Under the pieces are notes generated by a model, which ran no database searches, was not told the DNA's origin, and saw only the letters and a list, made by a program, of their open reading frames with translations. DNA of 64,000 nt from Polaribacter marinaquae (lineage in GTDB: Bacteria; Bacteroidota; Bacteroidia; Flavobacteriales; Flavobacteriaceae). Shown in pieces: positions 1 to 8,390 of the stretch. Each line of letters begins with the position of its first letter. Position 1 is the stretch's first letter. A program made the translations under genes and the position numbers. Where the stretch lies: NCBI RefSeq assembly GCF_038019025.1, contig NZ_CP150496.1, positions 523,501 to 587,500 on the forward strand, in the 5' to 3' direction.

Positions 1-380
1 ACCTTAGAGTCAAACTGTAAATCATCATCAAAATAATCTGGATAAATTAAAACCGTTGTTAAGTTTGTATACTGCCAAGAAGGAAATCTAAATACCGGAA
101 TTACAGCACTGGCAGCAACTAACAACGTATCTAACTCTTCCAATTCAAATTTAATAGCCCTAATATGAACGGATGCTAAAAAGCCTGCCATTTTTTCTCG
201 AAAAAGTTGTTGCTCTTTTTCTGTAAGTTTTTGATAAAATAAAACGTTATCCTTTAAAACACTATGCCAATGGTTGGGTACAGAAATTTTTTCAATGTTT
301 TTAATCGCTCTTTTTTTATTACTTCTAATAGTAAATATTAAAAGTATTAATAATAAAGAGATTGCAATAATATAAAGCAT
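1..380 (-). CDS. M90 family (MtfA-like) metallopeptidase, N-terminal part
   Basis: The reading frame starts at the ATG at 380 on the minus strand and runs off the left edge, so only about 126 residues are visible. Residues 1-18 form a hydrophobic membrane anchor followed by a basic stretch. The rest resembles the N-terminal half of zinc-dependent peptidases of the MtfA/M90 family: a segment with PNHW, a KEQQLFREKMAGFL-type helix, an AASAVIPVF segment and the strand LIYPDYF. The HExxH zinc motif of the family would lie beyond the window edge, so catalytic competence cannot be judged. The gene lies just upstream of the M1 aminopeptidase on the same strand, but transcription runs away from 405, so the two may share a promoter region only indirectly. 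Confidence 0.7.
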   Translation of the reverse strand, partial: MLYIIAISLLLILLIFTIRSNKKRAIKNIEKISVPNHWHSVLKDNVLFYQKLTEKEQQLFREKMAGFLASVHIRAIKFELEELDTLLVAASAVIPVFRFPSWQYTNLTTVLIYPDYFDDDLQFDSK

Positions 381-404
381 TCTACTATTTTTTAATAAAA
401 AATA

Positions 405-2846
405 TTACAAGAGACCCGTCATTGCTTCTTTTACAATTGCAATATTTCTATCTTTATTGGTATTTGTAGATTTTTCTTGTTCTTTTATTATTGTTCTCAT
501 TAAGTTGATTACTACCTTATCGAAGCTAAACTTTTTATATTGATTTCCTTTGGTTACCATATCTTCTACTAAATTCTGAATTGCCAACATATTATTGCTT
601 TTAGAAATCATTTTAAAAGCTTTTTCATACATCACTTTTGTTGATCCTTGTCCAGATAAAAACATACCAGAAACAACACTTTTTGCAATAAATGGTAATT
701 CTGTTTCGTCTTTAGACTCAATAAATATTTGTGTTAAGGGTGTTGCCAATATTTTACGAACATCGTCTGGTAATTCTTTAGATTTTTTTAAAGCCAAATC
801 TTTATCTATATAATACATAGCAACTAAAGATTTTCCTAAAACTGCATACGATTTACTTTGCAAACCTTTTGTAAAAATAGATTTTAATTCTGGGTCTGTT
901 AATTTCCCTAAAGTTTCTATAGCAGCAGCTTTAACTAATGTTTTAGCATCATTATTAGCCAATTGCATAATTTTTCTAATGGCATCTTTCTTAGAAAATT
1001 TATTAATTAAATCGATATTTTCTAAAGCTAGTACTCTAATTTTATATGAAGAATCATCTAAAGCTGATACAACAGCATTAAATGCAACTTTATCGTCTTG
1101 TTTTTTTACAACTTCTAAAAGAGCCTCTCTTCGATGCATAAAATGTGTTGCATTTTTTAACTGAAAAATATAATCACTTAAAACTTTATTTTCATTAAAC
1201 TCTGCCAACAATACACCATCAGAATTTATCTGAATTAAATCTGGCATTGTATTAAAAGGAAATGTGAATGAAGCATCCTTATTCTCTACAAAAACAGTTT
1301 CTCTTCTACGCTTATTACCTTCAAAAATATCTAATGTTAAAGGAAATTGAAAATTTTCTGGTTGCAGTTGTAAAATGTTTACTGTCACAGTTTTTCTTAA
1401 CTTATTATAATCATAAGAAACATCTATTTTTGGATGATTTGCACCAAAATACCATTGATTAAAGAACCAGTTTAAATCTTTACCAGTTACTTTCTCGAAA
1501 ATTAAACGCAATTGATGTGCCTCTGCTGCCTTATATTTATAGTCATTTAAATACGTTTTTAAGCTTTCGAAAAAAGCTTTGTCTCCTAAATAGTTTCTTA
1601 GCATGTGCAAAATAGCGCCACCTTTGTTATAGCTAACTATATCGAACATATCTTCTTTATCTAAATAATTAAAACGAACCAAATCTTTATCAGATTCTTG
1701 ACCTTCTAAATATAAACTAACATTAGAATGCATGTACATTTCTGCTGCCTCTTCTCCGTATTTATATTCTTGCCATAAATATTCGCTATAATTCGCAAAA
1801 GACTCGTTAAGTGTTAGATTAGCCCAACTCTCTGTTGTTACTAAATCGCCAAACCAATGATGAAAAAGTTCGTGTGCTATAGTGTTTTCATGAGTGTTTT
1901 CGTCTATTAATTGTCCGGGTGTTTGGTAGGCTTGTTCACCATGAACAACTGCTGTGGTATTTTCCATAGCACCAGAAACATAATCTCTAACAACCATTTG
2001 GCTGTATTTATTCCAAGGATAAGCAACGCCCAATTTTTCTGAAAAGAATTGTATCATTTCTGGTGTATTACCAAAGATATCTTTTGCATATTGTGCATAT
2101 TCTTTTTCTACATAGTAGTTTACCGGAATATTTTTATAAGAATCTTTTACTATCTCGAACTCGCCAACACCCATAAAAAATAAATAAGGTGCATGTTTTT
2201 GATCCATTTTCCAGTAATCAGTTCTTAAATTGCCATTATTTGTTTGATTTACAAGTGATCCATTAGATAAAGTAACAAATTTGTTAGGAACTGTAATGTA
2301 AATTTCTTGTGTAGTTTTTTGATTGGGCGCATCTATTGTTGGAAACCAACAACTGCTTCCCTCTGTTTCTCCTTGTGTCCAGATTTGTGTTGACTTATTT
2401 TTATCTGCACCATCAGCATTTATAAAATACAAACCTTTTGCACCAGTAATTGCCGCACTACCTTTGTCTTTAACTTTTTCTGGCCTTGCTGTATATTTTA
2501 AATAGATCGTAAATTTTTCTTCTTTTGTATACTTTTTTGGAAGTTTTATTACTATTTGAGCATCATCATAATCGTAATTTAATTTTGTTCCGTTTAAAGA
2601 AACTTCATCAAACAACATTGCTTTTGCATCTAACGTAAAAAGGTTTGTAGCATAGAAATGAGGTTTTGCAGTAACCCAAGCTTCACCGTTTAATTCTTTT
2701 TTATCAAAATTAAAATTAACTTTTAGTTTGGTATGAATTAAGTTGTGCGTTTTTTCTCTTTCTGCCCTATAAATGGCATTATTTTGTGAGAAACTTAAGG
2801 TGCTTATTGATAGGAATGCAAGTAGAATCCAGATTTTAATCTTCAT
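405..2846 (-). CDS. M1 family aminopeptidase, exported
   Basis: This 813-residue protein is a gluzincin aminopeptidase that removes N-terminal residues from peptides. A Sec signal peptide covers about residues 1-20 (ending near SFS-Q). The substrate-binding GAMEN motif (GAMENTTAVVH) precedes the zinc site HEXXH-18-E, with HELFH at residues 325-329 and the third ligand Glu348 in LNESFANY. A catalytic Tyr is expected in the later YNKGG segment. The C-terminal third (about 560-813) is helical and repeat-like, as in M1 enzymes with a HEAT/ARM-like C domain. Localisation is probably periplasmic. It is followed by the partial M90 peptidase on the same strand with only 24 bases between them, so the two may be co-transcribed. 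Confidence 0.92.
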   Translation of the reverse strand: MKIKIWILLAFLSISTLSFSQNNAIYRAEREKTHNLIHTKLKVNFNFDKKELNGEAWVTAKPHFYATNLFTLDAKAMLFDEVSLNGTKLNYDYDDAQIVIKLPKKYTKEEKFTIYLKYTARPEKVKDKGSAAITGAKGLYFINADGADKNKSTQIWTQGETEGSSCWFPTIDAPNQKTTQEIYITVPNKFVTLSNGSLVNQTNNGNLRTDYWKMDQKHAPYLFFMGVGEFEIVKDSYKNIPVNYYVEKEYAQYAKDIFGNTPEMIQFFSEKLGVAYPWNKYSQMVVRDYVSGAMENTTAVVHGEQAYQTPGQLIDENTHENTIAHELFHHWFGDLVTTESWANLTLNESFANYSEYLWQEYKYGEEAAEMYMHSNVSLYLEGQESDKDLVRFNYLDKEDMFDIVSYNKGGAILHMLRNYLGDKAFFESLKTYLNDYKYKAAEAHQLRLIFEKVTGKDLNWFFNQWYFGANHPKIDVSYDYNKLRKTVTVNILQLQPENFQFPLTLDIFEGNKRRRETVFVENKDASFTFPFNTMPDLIQINSDGVLLAEFNENKVLSDYIFQLKNATHFMHRREALLEVVKKQDDKVAFNAVVSALDDSSYKIRVLALENIDLINKFSKKDAIRKIMQLANNDAKTLVKAAAIETLGKLTDPELKSIFTKGLQSKSYAVLGKSLVAMYYIDKDLALKKSKELPDDVRKILATPLTQIFIESKDETELPFIAKSVVSGMFLSGQGSTKVMYEKAFKMISKSNNMLAIQNLVEDMVTKGNQYKKFSFDKVVINLMRTIIKEQEKSTNTNKDRNIAIVKEAMTGLL

Positions 2847-2869
2847 AAATAATATATTCTTCTAAACTT

Positions 2870-2877
2870 CAAAAATA
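2870..2877 (-). promoter_or_regulatory. Putative -7 box of the M1 aminopeptidase
   Basis: On the minus strand this reads TATTTTTG, matching the Bacteroidota sigma-A -7 consensus TAnnTTTG, 23 bases upstream of the start codon at 2846. No clear TTG at the -33 position is visible, so support is moderate. Confidence 0.4.
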
Positions 2878-3043
2878 CTAAATATGAAGATAGAACGTGT
2901 TAATGAGCAGTTAAATTCAAAAAACGTACCAAAAAGCCTTAAATTACATAAAAAAATGAGTTGTATTTGGTACAAAAATTCAATAAAAATTACAACTTAT
3001 AATTTTATAAGAAACTAAATATCATTGTTGATTATTTTACTAA

Positions 3044-4606
3044 TTATTTTTCGATCTCATTTAAAATCCAATCCAATTCTGGATCTGTTTTATTTAATCT
3101 ATTTTTTATTGTTGGTATAATTTCTACATCTGGTTTAACACCATAACCATCGGGGTTTTCTTTGTAAGGAGTTGCAATATGTAAAACTCCGTACCTCACT
3201 ACTACTTTGGTATTAGATAATTTATGCTGCCTCATAAAACCAGCAACAGTACCGTTATAAGAGCCTCCTGTTTCTTCACCCACAAAAAACGCTCGTTTGC
3301 TACCATGCAAATATGTTGCTAATAATGCTGCAGCAGAATATGAATATCCATTAATTAAAACATATATTTTACCTTTAAAATTCAAAGGATTAGGTTTCTC
3401 ATTTTTTGTACCATAATTAAAATATAATTGACCGTTTTCTTTTTCGACACTAAACATTCTATGCATAGCAATAAAAGGTGAAACTGCACCAAAAATTATT
3501 TTAGTAAATGCAGGTGTACTGTTACTATAAATTACTTTTAATAACGGCATTCTAGTTTTTACTTCACTTCGTGTATAAAACTGGAATTGTTTATCTGTTA
3601 AATAAGAATATAAATTTTTAATTTCTTTTGCTTTACCACCTCCATTAAAACGTAAATCTAAAATTAAATTTTGTGTTTCATTCTGAGCTATTTTTGCAAA
3701 GGATTGCTCATAAAACTTTTTGAAATTTCCTTTAGTGAAACTTCTAATTTTCATGTATGCAATTGTACTATCTTTTCCGATAAATTCTAAATTTCTATTA
3801 TAAGTTTTGTCTCGATAATTATAGCCATGAATTTTATTATACTTTCGTTTTTCTTTCCATGAAATTTTATTTTTTTCTTTTGTATTCGGTTTAATTTTTA
3901 GTGAATTTTTTTGCTTATCGTTGCTATTCGTTTTTTTTCTTAGAACTCTTTTAAAAGTTCTATTAAATAAAGAATCTTTTAAACTTAAAATTAATTGAAT
4001 ACTATCTTGTCTACCATTATTTTTTAAATATAATTCTTTAAAGTGTTTACCAATTGCTTTATCGTAAAATGTGGTATTGAAGCCATCTGAAGAAAAGGTT
4101 TTTCTATAATTTACATAAATATCAGAAATGTCCTCATCATTTATTTTAAGAACTTGTGCTCCTATTAGTAAACTATCAGATTCTGCCCCTTCACTTATAA
4201 ATAATTTAGAATTTAATGTTTCAAACTTTAACTCATTAAACTCGTTTTTCATTTTTAAATCAAGTTTTCTCTCCTTTTTGGTTCTTATTTTTGCAGGCGG
4301 ACTAATAGCAGTATGTCCGTGCCCCATTTGAGAAATAACTACCACTGCTTTTTTATAGAAATCTCTACTATTTAAAGGTTTATTCAGTGAATTTTTTAAA
4401 CTATCAAACTTATAATCTAAAACTTCTTTAGTTCTATACTGATATAATCTTGGATGGTATTTTTTAAGTTCAGAATACAATTCATCAATATCCTTTCTTA
4501 AATCTTTTACCGAATGTAGTTTAGAAATTTGTTCGTTGTGTTTTTTAATACTCACGCAGGAAGTTAGTAGCATTAAAAATGCTACATATAGTAATCTTAT
4601 TTTCAT
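3044..4606 (-). CDS. S41 family peptidase, lipoprotein
   Basis: The 520-residue product begins with a lipoprotein signal (LLTSC, acylated Cys near 17). The N-terminal half is a helical cap with a PDZ-like region (GAQVLKINDEDI). The C-terminal half is the S41 tail-specific protease core: LILDLRFNGGG (about 325-335), the nucleophile region INGYSYSAAALLATYL, and FVGEETGGSYNG. This pattern (GEETGG rather than a GKG lysine motif) resembles the tricorn/IRBP-like branch of S41 rather than CtpA. It stands alone between the DUF4252 operon terminator and the M1 aminopeptidase. The substrate is unknown; envelope location is inferred from the lipobox. Confidence 0.85.
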   Translation of the reverse strand: MKIRLLYVAFLMLLTSCVSIKKHNEQISKLHSVKDLRKDIDELYSELKKYHPRLYQYRTKEVLDYKFDSLKNSLNKPLNSRDFYKKAVVVISQMGHGHTAISPPAKIRTKKERKLDLKMKNEFNELKFETLNSKLFISEGAESDSLLIGAQVLKINDEDISDIYVNYRKTFSSDGFNTTFYDKAIGKHFKELYLKNNGRQDSIQLILSLKDSLFNRTFKRVLRKKTNSNDKQKNSLKIKPNTKEKNKISWKEKRKYNKIHGYNYRDKTYNRNLEFIGKDSTIAYMKIRSFTKGNFKKFYEQSFAKIAQNETQNLILDLRFNGGGKAKEIKNLYSYLTDKQFQFYTRSEVKTRMPLLKVIYSNSTPAFTKIIFGAVSPFIAMHRMFSVEKENGQLYFNYGTKNEKPNPLNFKGKIYVLINGYSYSAAALLATYLHGSKRAFFVGEETGGSYNGTVAGFMRQHKLSNTKVVVRYGVLHIATPYKENPDGYGVKPDVEIIPTIKNRLNKTDPELDWILNEIEK

Positions 4607-4630
4607 TAGAATTTTTTCTAAAAATAACTA

Positions 4631-4670
4631 AAAAAACCTCAACTTCTTTCGAAATTGAGGTTTTTTGTAA
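4631..4670 (-). terminator. Intrinsic terminator after the sigma/DUF4252 operon
   Basis: An inverted repeat with arms AAAAAACCTCAA and TTGAGGTTTTTT surrounds a short loop just past the stop at 4685. It has U-runs on both strands and lies where minus-strand transcripts of the DUF4252 operon should end, before the S41 gene. Confidence 0.8.
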
Positions 4671-4684
4671 GTTTAAAATGCTAA

Positions 4685-5227
4685 CTATTTGTTGAACATC
4701 TTAGAAAACTGTTTTAAAGAAGTACTGTCTCCGTCTACATTTACGCTATTTAGCATATCGATTATCTTAGAAGGATTCATATTTTCTCCTAATAATCTTG
4801 CCACTCCTACTCCGGCTTCTTTACCGTATCCAAAAGCGATAACTTCGTCTATAGAATTTGTATCACCAGAATAGTAAACTTTTACATTCATTCCTTTTGC
4901 CTTCATAGACATCAAGTTTTTATAAGTTTCGTTGTTGGTAAATATCTTTTTTAATTTTCCTTTTTCAGTTTCGTAAGCAACAGAATTATCCGCAGTTTTA
5001 GGTAAAAAAGCTACATTAATTTTCTTGATACTTTTCATGGTTTCTTTTACATCATCAGAAACATCTGAATTTACAGTTAGTAAAGAGCTTACTGGTAAAT
5101 CGCCCGTATAAAAATCTTCTTTACCGCTTGTGTCTACTAAATAACTTTGTAATGATTTATCGTTTTTACATGAGCTTGCTAAAACTAATACAAAAAGTAA
5201 AGAAAGTATGGTTGTTAATTTTTTCAT
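4685..5227 (-). CDS. DUF4252 domain-containing lipoprotein
   Basis: This 180-residue protein starts with a lipoprotein signal (VLASSC, Cys20). The remainder matches the DUF4252 pattern: an N-terminal amphipathic part, the KKINVAFL strand and the C-terminal segment after VKVYYSGD, which resembles a small alpha/beta domain. Function is unknown. It is the last gene of an apparent four-gene operon with an ECF sigma factor, a membrane protein and a second DUF4252 protein, separated from that paralogue by 60 bases containing a strong hairpin. The context suggests an envelope response regulon that encodes its own sigma factor, but this is inference. Confidence 0.85.
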   Translation of the reverse strand: MKKLTTILSLLFVLVLASSCKNDKSLQSYLVDTSGKEDFYTGDLPVSSLLTVNSDVSDDVKETMKSIKKINVAFLPKTADNSVAYETEKGKLKKIFTNNETYKNLMSMKAKGMNVKVYYSGDTNSIDEVIAFGYGKEAGVGVARLLGENMNPSKIIDMLNSVNVDGDSTSLKQFSKMFNK

Positions 5228-5239
5228 TGATTAAGTTTT

Positions 5240-5277
5240 AAAAAGTACAATCTAATTTTAAAAAAACTAGATTGTAC
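5240..5277 (-). terminator. Intercistronic terminator-like hairpin between the two DUF4252 genes
   Basis: A perfect 10-bp inverted repeat, GTACAATCTA (5245-5254) and TAGATTGTAC (5268-5277), flanks a 13-base loop. On the minus strand it is followed by a run of five T, so it could act as a partial terminator or an mRNA processing or stability element inside the operon, lowering expression of the distal gene. Confidence 0.6.
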
Positions 5278-5287
5278 ATGTTTTATA

Positions 5288-5794
5288 TTATTTGTTTGCA
5301 AAAGTATCTGCTAGATCAGACATTTTATTAATATCTATGTTACCTGTTAAAGAGACAATAACTGCTTCCGACATGCCATTTGTCTTTTTATCGATACCTT
5401 TAATAAACATTAAAACTTCATTAACAAAGTCTTTGTTTTTAGATGCTTTTACATAAATCTTAACTCTAGAATCGTCTTCTTTAATTCTCATTAACTGTGT
5501 TAAGTTTTGTTTTTTAATAGAAGCATTTACCATGCTTTCCATTTTGTTTGCAATGACCTTGTCTTCTGTAGAAAACATTTTGAATTCTTTTAATTCTTGT
5601 ATCATTTGAAACACTTTCATTTCATCGCTATCTTTAAATTTTTCTGAATTAAATTTCGATAAAATTTCAAATGCATCTTTGGTAACAACTACCATATCTA
5701 CTTCTTTTATGTCTTCTAAAGAATCATATAAAGACTGCGCATTGCTTAACAAAGGTGTTACTATAAATGCGATTAATAATAATATTTTTTTCAT
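5288..5794 (-). CDS. DUF4252 domain-containing exported protein
   Basis: This is a 168-residue paralogue of the neighbouring DUF4252 lipoprotein. It has a Sec signal (about residues 1-19, ending SNA-Q) but no lipobox Cys. The body contains the typical segments (SRVKIYVKASK, EAVIVSLTGNIDI). Its function is unknown. It is co-directional with the sigma factor and the membrane protein, 40 bases downstream of the latter. The gap contains a short direct repeat. A pair of DUF4252 genes, one secreted and one lipid-anchored, behind an ECF sigma factor is a recurring arrangement in Flavobacteriia as far as I recall. Confidence 0.85.
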   Translation of the reverse strand: MKKILLLIAFIVTPLLSNAQSLYDSLEDIKEVDMVVVTKDAFEILSKFNSEKFKDSDEMKVFQMIQELKEFKMFSTEDKVIANKMESMVNASIKKQNLTQLMRIKEDDSRVKIYVKASKNKDFVNEVLMFIKGIDKKTNGMSEAVIVSLTGNIDINKMSDLADTFANK

Positions 5795-5834
5795 CTTTTC
5801 TTGTTTTACTTGGTTTTACTAATATTTACTTGGT

Positions 5835-6269
5835 TTATCTTAAAATCTTTTTTACTGAGTTATCATAAGTATGTAAAGTTGCAACTGCTTGTTCTCCTTT
5901 TTTTAAGTTTTTAGACAATAATTTTAATCCTTTACTTACTTCTGCATAAATTTTTTCTGCTTCTTTTCTTTCTTGGTACTCGCTGTATTGTTGTTTACCA
6001 ACAAATACACTAAATAATAAGACTACAGATGCTGCTACAGATAACCATTTAAAGTTTTTCTTTTTAGATTTTTTAGTTTCTAACTTAATGGTTTTTGTAT
6101 ACGTTTCATCTTTCGATACAGAAAAGTAGGTAAACATATAAGCATACTCTTTCAAATGTTGTGCTACATCACCTTCTTTAAAATAGTTTCTTAAGGTTGC
6201 CTCTTCTTGCAAAGTAGTTTCTGCGTTTTCGTACTTTTCTATTAATTTTTCTATGTTAGCTAACTCCAT
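5835..6269 (-). CDS. Small single-span membrane protein, probable anti-sigma partner
   Basis: The 144-residue product has a cytoplasmic N-terminal part of about 70 residues (NIEKLIEKYENAETTLQEE, reminiscent of the N terminus of small anti-sigma-like proteins), then a Lys-rich stretch, one transmembrane segment (WLSVAASVVLLFSVFVG, about 74-91) and a helical extracytoplasmic tail. It overlaps the sigma factor gene by 14 bases, which suggests translational coupling. This coupling and topology fit an anti-sigma factor. I see no clear zinc-binding motif of classical ZAS domains, so the assignment rests on context. Confidence 0.7.
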   Translation of the reverse strand: MELANIEKLIEKYENAETTLQEEATLRNYFKEGDVAQHLKEYAYMFTYFSVSKDETYTKTIKLETKKSKKKNFKWLSVAASVVLLFSVFVGKQQYSEYQERKEAEKIYAEVSKGLKLLSKNLKKGEQAVATLHTYDNSVKKILR

Positions 6270-6765
6270 AGTTGTGTTTTTTAATTAATTGTTCTCTAAT
6301 TGTTTTTCTTGCTCTAGATAATGCCACTCTTACTGCGGTTGGCTTCATATCTACCATTTTACATATTTCATCAAAATCATATTGTTCAATATCTCTTAAC
6401 TGAATAATAATCTTTTGCTGTTCTGGCAACTTTTCTATCAATTGGTGCACTTGGTTTACACTGTCTTGATGTTCTAGTTTTTTATCTAAAGACGTTTCTT
6501 TCTCTTTATAATTACTGTGTACTAATGTTAAATTACTTGCTTGCTTAGATTTTAGTCTATCATAACAATAATTTTTTGTCATTGTCATTGCAAATGCTTC
6601 TACATTTTTATAACCAGCTATTTTATCTTTACTACGCCACAACTTAAAAATAAGCTCTTGTGTAGCATCTTCTGCTTCTTCTGTAGACACCAATAATCTT
6701 TTGGCTAATCTAAAGACCTTATCCTTAAAAGGTAAAACAACTTTTAAAAAGTCTGATTGGTTCAT
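6256..6765 (-). CDS. ECF-type RNA polymerase sigma factor
   Basis: The 169-residue protein has the two-domain layout of extracytoplasmic-function sigma factors. Sigma region 2 spans about 10-75 (STEEAEDATQELIFKLWR, then AMTMTKNYCYDRLKS). Region 4 spans about 115-165 (LPEQQKIIIQLRDIEQYDFDEI and the helix-turn-helix recognition part KPTAVRVALSRARK). It is the first gene of an operon with an overlapping membrane protein and two DUF4252 genes, so it probably controls, and is held by, its neighbours. The signal it senses is not evident. Confidence 0.92.
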   Translation of the reverse strand: MNQSDFLKVVLPFKDKVFRLAKRLLVSTEEAEDATQELIFKLWRSKDKIAGYKNVEAFAMTMTKNYCYDRLKSKQASNLTLVHSNYKEKETSLDKKLEHQDSVNQVHQLIEKLPEQQKIIIQLRDIEQYDFDEICKMVDMKPTAVRVALSRARKTIREQLIKKHNYGVS

Positions 6766-6931
6766 TTTTGTTTGGTTGATTAATGGTAAACCTGTTAATT
6801 AAACTTATTTTATTATCGGGTTTACATCATTACGACGAGCAACAATATATTTTGTTACACAAGAATTTAAAAATAATACTATTTCTATTTATATTGCGTT
6901 AGATTATTAAAACAATTCTTATTTTTTATAA

Positions 6932-8389
6932 ATGAAAAACCTCTTAAAACTCTTTTATTTAGGCGCAATTACACTATTACTTATCAATTGTTCTAAAGAG
7001 TACCAAATACCCAATAATTTAGTTGTGCACGATTTTGTTTGGAAAGGTTTAAACGCATATTATTTGCATCAAGATGAAATTGCTGATTTATCTGACAGAC
7101 GTTTTAACTCAGACCAACAACTAAATGCTTATTTAACTGGTTTTGCAGATTATAATACACTTTTTTCTAGTTTATTATTAAGTACAGATGAAAAGTCTAT
7201 GCTTATAGAAGATTATACAAATTTAGATTTAGATATACCAAGATCTGCTTTTGTAAACGGAATGGAATTTGGCATTGTTGCGCAACCTAACACTACTACA
7301 AATACTGTTATTGGTTATGTAACACATATTTTACCTAATTCGAATGCAGCTTCAAAAGATTTACAAAGAGGTGAGTTTTTTAATGCTGTAAATAACATCT
7401 TATTAACAGAAGATAATTATTTCGATTTATTAATAAATGGCGATACATCTTATACTTTAAGTATGGTAGATTTTGACGGAACAACTGTTACACCAAACGC
7501 AAAAACGGTTGTTTTAGATAAAGAAAATTACGATTATGATACCACATTTTTAGAAAAAACCTTTAATATAGGTTCAGACAATATTGGCTATTTAATGTAC
7601 AATAACAATTTATCTAAATCGTCAATTAACAATTTAAACAACACTTTCTTAAATTTTAAAAATCAAAATATTAACGAATTGGTTTTAGATTTAAGATACA
7701 ATATTACTGGTGGTAGTTTCGCTAAAAACATTACCAATTTGGCAACTATGATTACCGGGCAATTTACAGATGAAGTTTTTATAAAAGAAGAATGGAACTC
7801 GAAAGCACAACCTTGGTTTTTAGAAAATCAACCAGATTCTTTACTAACTAAATTTCCTGCTAAACTTAATCCTTCAACAGATTTTAATAGTTTAAACCTA
7901 ACAGAAGTTTATATAATTTTAAATGGAGATTCTTTTAGCGCTTCTTCTGCAATAGAACTATTAATAAACAGCCTAAAACCTTATATAAACGTACATATTG
8001 TAGGTACAGCTACTAATGGAAACAATACAGGTTCTATAACTTTATATAATTCTCAAGACTACGATATCGAACTAAAAAACAATACACATACAGTAGCTTT
8101 ACAACCTGTTGTGTTAAGTTTTTACAATAAAGACGACCAAACCTACAACGAGGGTTTTACACCAACAATTGCAACTTGTCCAAATGAAGATATTTTAAAT
8201 CTAGGTTTTATTGGTGAAAGGTCTGAACCTATTTTAGATAAAGTATTAGAATATATCTCAACAGGAAATCTTGGTACAAATGTTACTTGTAATCCTAATA
8301 ATTTTATATATTTATACAAATCTATAGATACACAGAGAGAATTAGATAATGGTGTATTTATTAAACAAGATTTACCTAACACATATTAA
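6932..8389 (+). CDS. S41 family lipoprotein, probably catalytically impaired
   Basis: This 485-residue lipoprotein (LLLINC lipobox) is a tandem paralogue of the next gene. It keeps the N-terminal helical domain (FVWKGLNAYYLHQDE), a PDZ-like region (HILPNSNAASKDLQRGEFF) and the S41 core (LVLDLRYNITGGS). The nucleophile region is SFSASSAIEL, with a three-residue insertion relative to SASASEL in the paralogue. The position aligned with the catalytic Lys (GKQVG in the paralogue) is Asn364 (GNNTG). The fold should be kept, but S41A chemistry needs the Lys, so I infer a pseudo-protease or a peptide-binding role. It ends one base before the start of its paralogue. Confidence 0.85.
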   Translation: MKNLLKLFYLGAITLLLINCSKEYQIPNNLVVHDFVWKGLNAYYLHQDEIADLSDRRFNSDQQLNAYLTGFADYNTLFSSLLLSTDEKSMLIEDYTNLDLDIPRSAFVNGMEFGIVAQPNTTTNTVIGYVTHILPNSNAASKDLQRGEFFNAVNNILLTEDNYFDLLINGDTSYTLSMVDFDGTTVTPNAKTVVLDKENYDYDTTFLEKTFNIGSDNIGYLMYNNNLSKSSINNLNNTFLNFKNQNINELVLDLRYNITGGSFAKNITNLATMITGQFTDEVFIKEEWNSKAQPWFLENQPDSLLTKFPAKLNPSTDFNSLNLTEVYIILNGDSFSASSAIELLINSLKPYINVHIVGTATNGNNTGSITLYNSQDYDIELKNNTHTVALQPVVLSFYNKDDQTYNEGFTPTIATCPNEDILNLGFIGERSEPILDKVLEYISTGNLGTNVTCNPNNFIYLYKSIDTQRELDNGVFIKQDLPNTY

Positions 8390-8390
8390 T

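Noticed and set aside
8349..8390. Upstream start for the second S41 lipoprotein
   Set aside because: It would extend into the previous gene and hide the lipoprotein signal; the ATG at 8391 fits better.
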